From NCBI RefSeq assembly GCF_018373335.1, contig NZ_JAHAHH010000058.1, positions 1 to 8,324 on the forward strand: DNA of 8,324 bases, written 5' to 3'. This DNA comes from Negativicoccus succinicivorans (GTDB lineage Bacteria > Bacillota > Negativicutes > Veillonellales > Negativicoccaceae). The notes below the pieces were generated by a model. That model saw nothing but the letters and a program-made list of their open reading frames with translations, ran no database searches and was not told the origin of the DNA. Position numbers and translations under genes: made by a program. Each line of letters starts with the position of its first letter. Within the stretch, counting starts at the first letter, position 1. Below are positions 6,930 through 8,324 of the stretch, piece by piece.

Positions 6930-8087
6930 TTATTTCGATAATGTCGCAATAAATTCCGTCGCTCGCTTGCGAATGGCCCGATCGGCCGCCACAATGTCTT
7001 GCCAATCACGCAATGGTGTCGGCGTATGAGTTATGACCATTTCTTCCGTCACGGTAAAAAGATCCGTAAACGAAATTTTACCTGCAATAAACGCCTTCAC
7101 CGCTTCTTCATTGGCCGCGTTATAAACTAACGTCGCCGATTGGCCCATGCTCCCTGCCTGATACGCCAGCGGCAGGGAGCGAAAAACATCTGTTGCCGGC
7201 GGCTCAAATTCCAGTGTACGTTCTGTATCCCAATCCAGCGGAGAATTATTGATCGTCCATCGCTCGGGATACGAAAACGCCAGCTGAATCGGCAATTTCA
7301 TATCCGGAACACCCAGCTGAGCAAGCACCCCGCCATCCCGCAAACGAATCATCGAGTGAACAATACTCTGCGGATGTACAACAACTTCTATTTTATCATA
7401 GTCGACGGCAAATAAATGATGGGCTTCGATAACTTCCAACCCCTTATTAAATAAGGACGCGGAATCAATCGTTATTTTTTGTCCCATCTGCCATGTCGGA
7501 TGTTTTAAACAATCGGCAACGGTTACACTGGCAAGTTGCGCCGCACTATAGCCACGGAAAGGTCCTCCCGAAGCCGTCAATATGACATTTGCCAACGCGT
7601 CTTTGGGAACTGCCTGTAAACATTGAAAAATCGCGCTATGTTCACTGTCTACAGGATAAATGGTAACATCTGCCTCTACTGCTTTGCGGTTAACCAGATC
7701 GCCGGCGGCTACCATCGTTTCCTTATTCGCAAGAGCAATAACTTTGTGTGCATCAATCGCAGCTAACGTAGGCGCGATCCCAATAGCGCCCGAAATGGCT
7801 ACCAAAACGATTTCGGCATTAGCTGCCGCAGCCGCTGCTGTTAACGCTTCCGGTCCGACAATAATTTTTGTCGGACCGGTATAAGTAGCTCGCAGCTGCT
7901 TCCCGGCTTCCCTATCCGTTACCGCAACCAGTTCAGGATGAAACTCCTCGATCTGCTGCCGCAATAAATCAGTGTTACGATGAGCTACCAATACGGTGGC
8001 CTGCAATTTATCCGAATGCTCACGAATAACTTCTAAAGCTTGCGTACCTATCGATCCGGTACTTCCCAATACCGCAATTTTTTTCAT
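6930..8087 (-). CDS. dxr: 1-deoxy-D-xylulose 5-phosphate reductoisomerase
   Basis: 385 residues, the usual length. It converts DXP to MEP with NADPH and a divalent metal, the committed step of the MEP isoprenoid pathway. The nucleotide-binding loop is GSTGSIG (8-14). ALANKETMVAAGDLV spans 118-132. PVDSEHSA (145-152) supplies metal ligands D147 and E149, and NKGLEVIEAHHLF (214-226) supplies E218. TASGGPFRG at 171-179, HPTWQMGQKITIDSAS at 196-211 and HPQSIVHSM at 238-246 complete the catalytic domain, and PDMKLPIQLAF follows at 261-271. No key residue is missing. The start is ATG 8087-8085, overlapping the cdsA stop by four bases (ATGA), with AGGTG at 8092-8096 four bases upstream. The C-terminus is ATLSK before TAA. 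Two strong GC-rich inverted repeats lie inside the gene. Function is essentially certain. Confidence 0.98.
   Translation of the reverse strand: MKKIAVLGSTGSIGTQALEVIREHSDKLQATVLVAHRNTDLLRQQIEEFHPELVAVTDREAGKQLRATYTGPTKIIVGPEALTAAAAAANAEIVLVAISGAIGIAPTLAAIDAHKVIALANKETMVAAGDLVNRKAVEADVTIYPVDSEHSAIFQCLQAVPKDALANVILTASGGPFRGYSAAQLASVTVADCLKHPTWQMGQKITIDSASLFNKGLEVIEAHHLFAVDYDKIEVVVHPQSIVHSMIRLRDGGVLAQLGVPDMKLPIQLAFSYPERWTINNSPLDWDTERTLEFEPPATDVFRSLPLAYQAGSMGQSATLVYNAANEEAVKAFIAGKISFTDLFTVTEEMVITHTPTPLRDWQDIVAADRAIRKRATEFIATLSK
7149..7180. repeat. Intragenic inverted repeat in the 3' half of dxr
   Basis: GCTCCCTGCC (7149-7158) and GGCAGGGAGC (7171-7180) are perfect 10-base complements separated by 12 bases. 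In the dxr mRNA this forms a GC-rich stem in the codons for RSLPLAYQAGS. No U-run follows, so it is not an intrinsic terminator. Confidence 0.7.
7850..7879. repeat. Intragenic inverted repeat in the 5' part of dxr
   Basis: A perfect 12-base stem (CCGGTCCGACAA at 7850-7861, with its complement at 7868-7879) encloses a six-base AT-rich loop. It covers codons for TGPTKIIVGPE, about 210 bases after the dxr start. The bases after it on the mRNA are AAGCG, so there is no terminator U-tract. Confidence 0.75.
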
Positions 8088-8324
8088 AAGTCACCTATTA
8101 AAAATAAAAGCAGCGAGTACAACACTGGTGTAACGAATAAAAGGCTGTCAAAACGGTCCAAAATACCGCCGTGCCCCGGCAATATATGTCCCGAATCCTT
8201 AACGTCTACGTAGCGCTTCAAAAGCGATTCAAAAAGATCTCCTGCCGGCGCGACCATCGCTACCGCCATAGCTAAACCGAGTGCAAGAGAAAGCGGTACT
8301 TGACCGGCGTACGCATATATGAGC
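8084..8324 (-). CDS. cdsA: Phosphatidate cytidylyltransferase, C-terminal part (runs off the right edge)
   Basis: The frame is open from the right edge to TGA 8086-8084, giving the last 79 residues. CdsA makes CDP-diacylglycerol from phosphatidic acid and CTP at the membrane, the branch point to bacterial phospholipids. The diagnostic family signature is complete: SLLKRYVDVKDSGHILPGHGG followed by ILDRFDS, including the KDSG, PGHGG and DRFD elements. A hydrophobic stretch (LGLAMAVAMVAPAGDL) precedes it, and a final membrane segment (LLFVTPVLYSLLLFLIG) closes the protein. An ATG at 8269 is internal, because the family is about 260-280 residues long and the frame continues upstream of it. The stop overlaps the dxr ATG by four bases. 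Identity is confident; the upstream two-thirds and any promoter lie outside the window. Confidence 0.96.
   Translation of the reverse strand, partial: LIYAYAGQVPLSLALGLAMAVAMVAPAGDLFESLLKRYVDVKDSGHILPGHGGILDRFDSLLFVTPVLYSLLLFLIGDL

Noticed and set aside
8144..8149. TTGACA hexamer on the minus strand inside cdsA, a possible internal promoter for dxr
   Set aside because: No acceptable -10 box follows at 16-18 bases, and the hexamer is explained by codons of the conserved RFDSLLF segment.

Overview
This window is an ordinary housekeeping stretch of a bacterial chromosome in which every gene I can support lies on the minus strand. Transcription therefore runs from the right edge to the left edge. 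In reading order the genes are: cdsA (3' end only), dxr, rseP, ispG, proS, a terminator, a promoter, a large U32-family gene, and mutS2 (5' end only). I saw no mobile element, CRISPR array, tRNA or rRNA, and no gene-free stretch longer than about 105 bases.

The right part (about 3080-8324) is one tightly packed operon. It joins phospholipid synthesis (cdsA), the MEP isoprenoid pathway (dxr, its second step, and ispG, a late step), a membrane-embedded site-2 protease (rseP) and prolyl-tRNA synthetase (proS). cdsA/dxr and ispG/proS overlap by four bases (ATGA), and dxr/rseP and rseP/ispG are separated by only 12-14 bases, so translational coupling is likely throughout. The operon ends in a perfect 40-base palindrome with U-tracts, just after the proS stop codon.

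The left part (1-3006) is a second unit. It has its own extended -10 promoter in the 104-base gap after proS, followed by a 793-residue U32 protein (RlhA/TrhP-like, probably an RNA hydroxylase rather than a peptidase). mutS2 follows, with its ATG sharing one base with the U32 stop codon (TAATG).

The order cdsA-dxr-rseP-ispG-proS is a widespread Firmicutes arrangement. A large U32 protein with the DUF3656 domain beside mutS2, roughly balanced base composition, strong GGAGG-type ribosome binding sites and a TTG start all fit an anaerobic Firmicute. Negativicutes (Veillonella/Dialister/Megasphaera relatives) is my best guess, from recalled gene order and protein style; the sequence alone does not prove it.

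I do not see a previously undescribed system here. The points most worth a second look are: loss of the C-terminal cysteine cluster in the U32 protein; two strong GC-rich hairpins inside dxr without U-tracts; an atypical N-terminal substrate-barrel motif in IspG; and the compact promoter/terminator region between the two units.
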